Source: Chondrosia reniformis
Taxonomy: Eukaryota; Porifera; Demospongiae; Chondrillida; Chondrillidae
Direction: 5' to 3'
DNA length: 64,000 nt
Assembly (NCBI GenBank): GCA_947172415.1
Contig: OX359189.1
Coordinates: forward strand, 9,934,501 to 9,998,500
The translations under genes were made by a program, and so were the position numbers. The notes under the pieces are model-generated. The model did no database searches. It had not been told where the DNA came from and saw nothing but the letters and a program-made list of their open reading frames with translations. This document shows, in pieces, positions 62,520-64,000 of this stretch (position 1 is its first letter; each line of letters begins with the position of its first letter).

Positions 62520-63581
62520 ATGAAGTCGTTGATTTTAGCACTCCTCTTTGGCTGTCTTCATTTATGTTGTTAATTTACCGAAATCTAGTTTTGGGAACAG
62601 AATTATTTTCCCTTCCATAGGGGGACAGGCGGTTATCGATACTTCACCAGAGGACACTTTTGTGGTCGAGGGGAATGACGCTGTTTTCACCTGTATTGCA
62701 GAAGAAAATGATATGATTCTTCCTCCTGGTAACATTGAGTGGAGGTTTAGTGTTCCTTCAATGAGCTCTAATGTACCGAGTATCTTTTTTAATGGTACAT
62801 CAACGATTTCGTGTGTAGAAAATGGCATATCTGAGTACTAATGCTACACAGCTTATCCTTAAAAGTGTCGAAAGACGTGCCAACTGTGGACTGTCGTGGT
62901 TATGGTACTGGAGGAGATATTGCAACTTCATCTGAAGCCAACTTAACTGTTCTAAGTAATTTCTGTACCAAGTTCCACACATGATTACATCTTTGTGCAT
63001 CCAAATGTAATGTAGACTGTGTAGAAGTTTCATGATCACTTACCTCATAGCTTGTTTACTAAAAGGGGAAAATGAGACTGTTAACATTTTCAATAAGGAA
63101 ATTTAGAGCCTTAAATTAAATGAATAAATTTGGCAAAACATATTTTCTGAAAGAGTACTCTAAGTAACCAGGTTAAAATTATTTATGTCTTAATGATCAC
63201 AACAGAAATTGATTATAATTGAAGTTTGATTGTAACTACAATTATTCAAAGACAGCTAAACATCACTACTTTCTACATGAATAATTTCTTAACAATCAAG
63301 TGTATATATAATTGTCTTAATCTTTTATGTAGTATGTCCTTATATATATGAAAACTTTAGAGTTGTGAACCAGGATGTATCTTTTACGGGATCATTGACA
63401 ATACAGTATAAAATAGTAAATTCAGAGAATGCTTCATTGTCAATTCCTAGCTTACCTGGTAGTGATATGGAACTAGAGGATGATGGAAGTAGCATTCAAA
63501 TTAAAGGCTTTGGTAGCTTTACTTTTGGAGAGCTAACATTGGTATATTCTAATCCATTGTGCTCAACAAGCTATAATACAG
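62520..63581 (+). pseudogene. Gene L: start of a divergent Ig-type receptor, damaged and cut by the window
   Basis: A possible 46-base signal-peptide exon, 62520-62565 (MKSLILALLFGCLHL), matches the length and phase of those in A, B, C and E, but its donor (GTTGTT) is poor. The Ig-like exon about 62621-62955 (VVEGNDAVFTCIAEE ... VDCRGYGTG ... EANLTVL) can only be followed by changing frame twice, near 62,830 and 62,870, and its length is not phase compatible. The next exon, 63333-63581, is intact (phase 1-1, FRVVNQDVSFTGSLTIQYK; no family assigned). L starts 178 bases from J, head to head. The rest lies beyond the window, and 63,582-64,000 shows nothing more. Confidence 0.55.
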
Positions 63582-64000
63582 GTAATTAATTTATTTTAAG
63601 TACTTTTTGTAGCAGCTTTGTGGTATTATTGCCTTGCCTAATAATGCATATTATTACCCTAACCATAAAATTTTCCAATACCTACATATATATTAATGAC
63701 CTCTTATGTGTAAACAATTCCTGTGAATCGTCAATTGGTGACATCTAGTTTCCAGGCTAAAAGTTATATATGTATCAGACTTATAAGCAAGGTTACAAAT
63801 ACAATAAACATGAGTCAATTTTTAAAACTTTCTATCCTGTCAACCTCTATATATATAGTTGGAAGTATATAAGCAAACAGTAGCTAGTATGTTTTAGGAC
63901 TGTCTCATGTTACACCACCTCCTAAGAACTGTTTCTATGACCTCTAGTAGATAAGTTTCCTGTACAAGTGAGATTACCAAACATAAGATTTAATTAGACC

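Overview
The window reads as AT-rich, intron-rich animal DNA. Coding exons are 13-394 bases long, most introns are 60-200 bases, and splice sites are GT..AG. Decayed retroelements, a DDE transposon, hairpin repeats and minisatellites lie between the genes. A compact invertebrate genome fits best, and a demosponge is my first guess; that is inference, because no species marker is visible.

The content is essentially one gene family: single-pass cell-surface receptors. Each has a signal peptide, usually three immunoglobulin (Ig) domains, fibronectin-III-like (FN3) domains, one membrane helix, and a short cytoplasmic tail rich in tyrosine motifs. Nearly every domain is encoded by its own phase 1-1 exon. 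I rebuilt seven apparently intact genes whose summed exons are exact multiples of three: B (609 aa), C (806), E (613), F (816), G (626), K (621) and I (634). There are also four damaged or partial genes (A, D, J, L), one short receptor without a visible tail (H), and several orphan exons. Gene letters are labels used only in this annotation.

Layout: 1-4.7 kb is the downstream flank of gene A and is duplicated at 55.7-59.4 kb. 4.7-8.0 kb is gene A (minus, pseudogene). 8.2-8.7 kb is a receptor remnant. 9.1-22.5 kb holds B, C, D and E, head to tail on the minus strand. 24.25 kb is an orphan ITIM/ITSM tail exon. F (minus, 26.2-29.6) and G (plus, 30.3-33.1) are divergent. K (minus, 33.6-36.3) and I (plus, 43.35-48.4) form an inverted duplication around H (37.4-41.8), a reverse-transcriptase fragment and a transposase relic. 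48.4-51.7 kb has no recognised gene. 51.7-53.9 kb is a 23-bp minisatellite. 55.7-61.9 kb is a second copy of the gene A block, carrying gene J. At the right edge a damaged gene L starts divergently from J.

Tail classes: type 1 (A, C, E, F, J) has an ITIM-like VVYEDV, two NPxY motifs and a C-terminal TEYSNL. Type 2 (B, D, G, K) has one NPSY motif; in G and K it also has true ITIM matches (VTYETL, VTYEVL). Type 3 (gene I and the 24.25-kb exon) has a YADL ITIM followed about 25 residues later by a second VxYxxV/TxYxxV motif. K and I carry nearly the same ectodomain on different tails, the arrangement called paired receptors in vertebrates. A 63-bp intron and its flanking exons are nearly the same in nine genes, which suggests repeated gene conversion or crossover at that point. 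Together this looks like a rapidly diversifying recognition locus, plausibly for allorecognition or immunity. That function is inferred; nothing here demonstrates a ligand or signalling.
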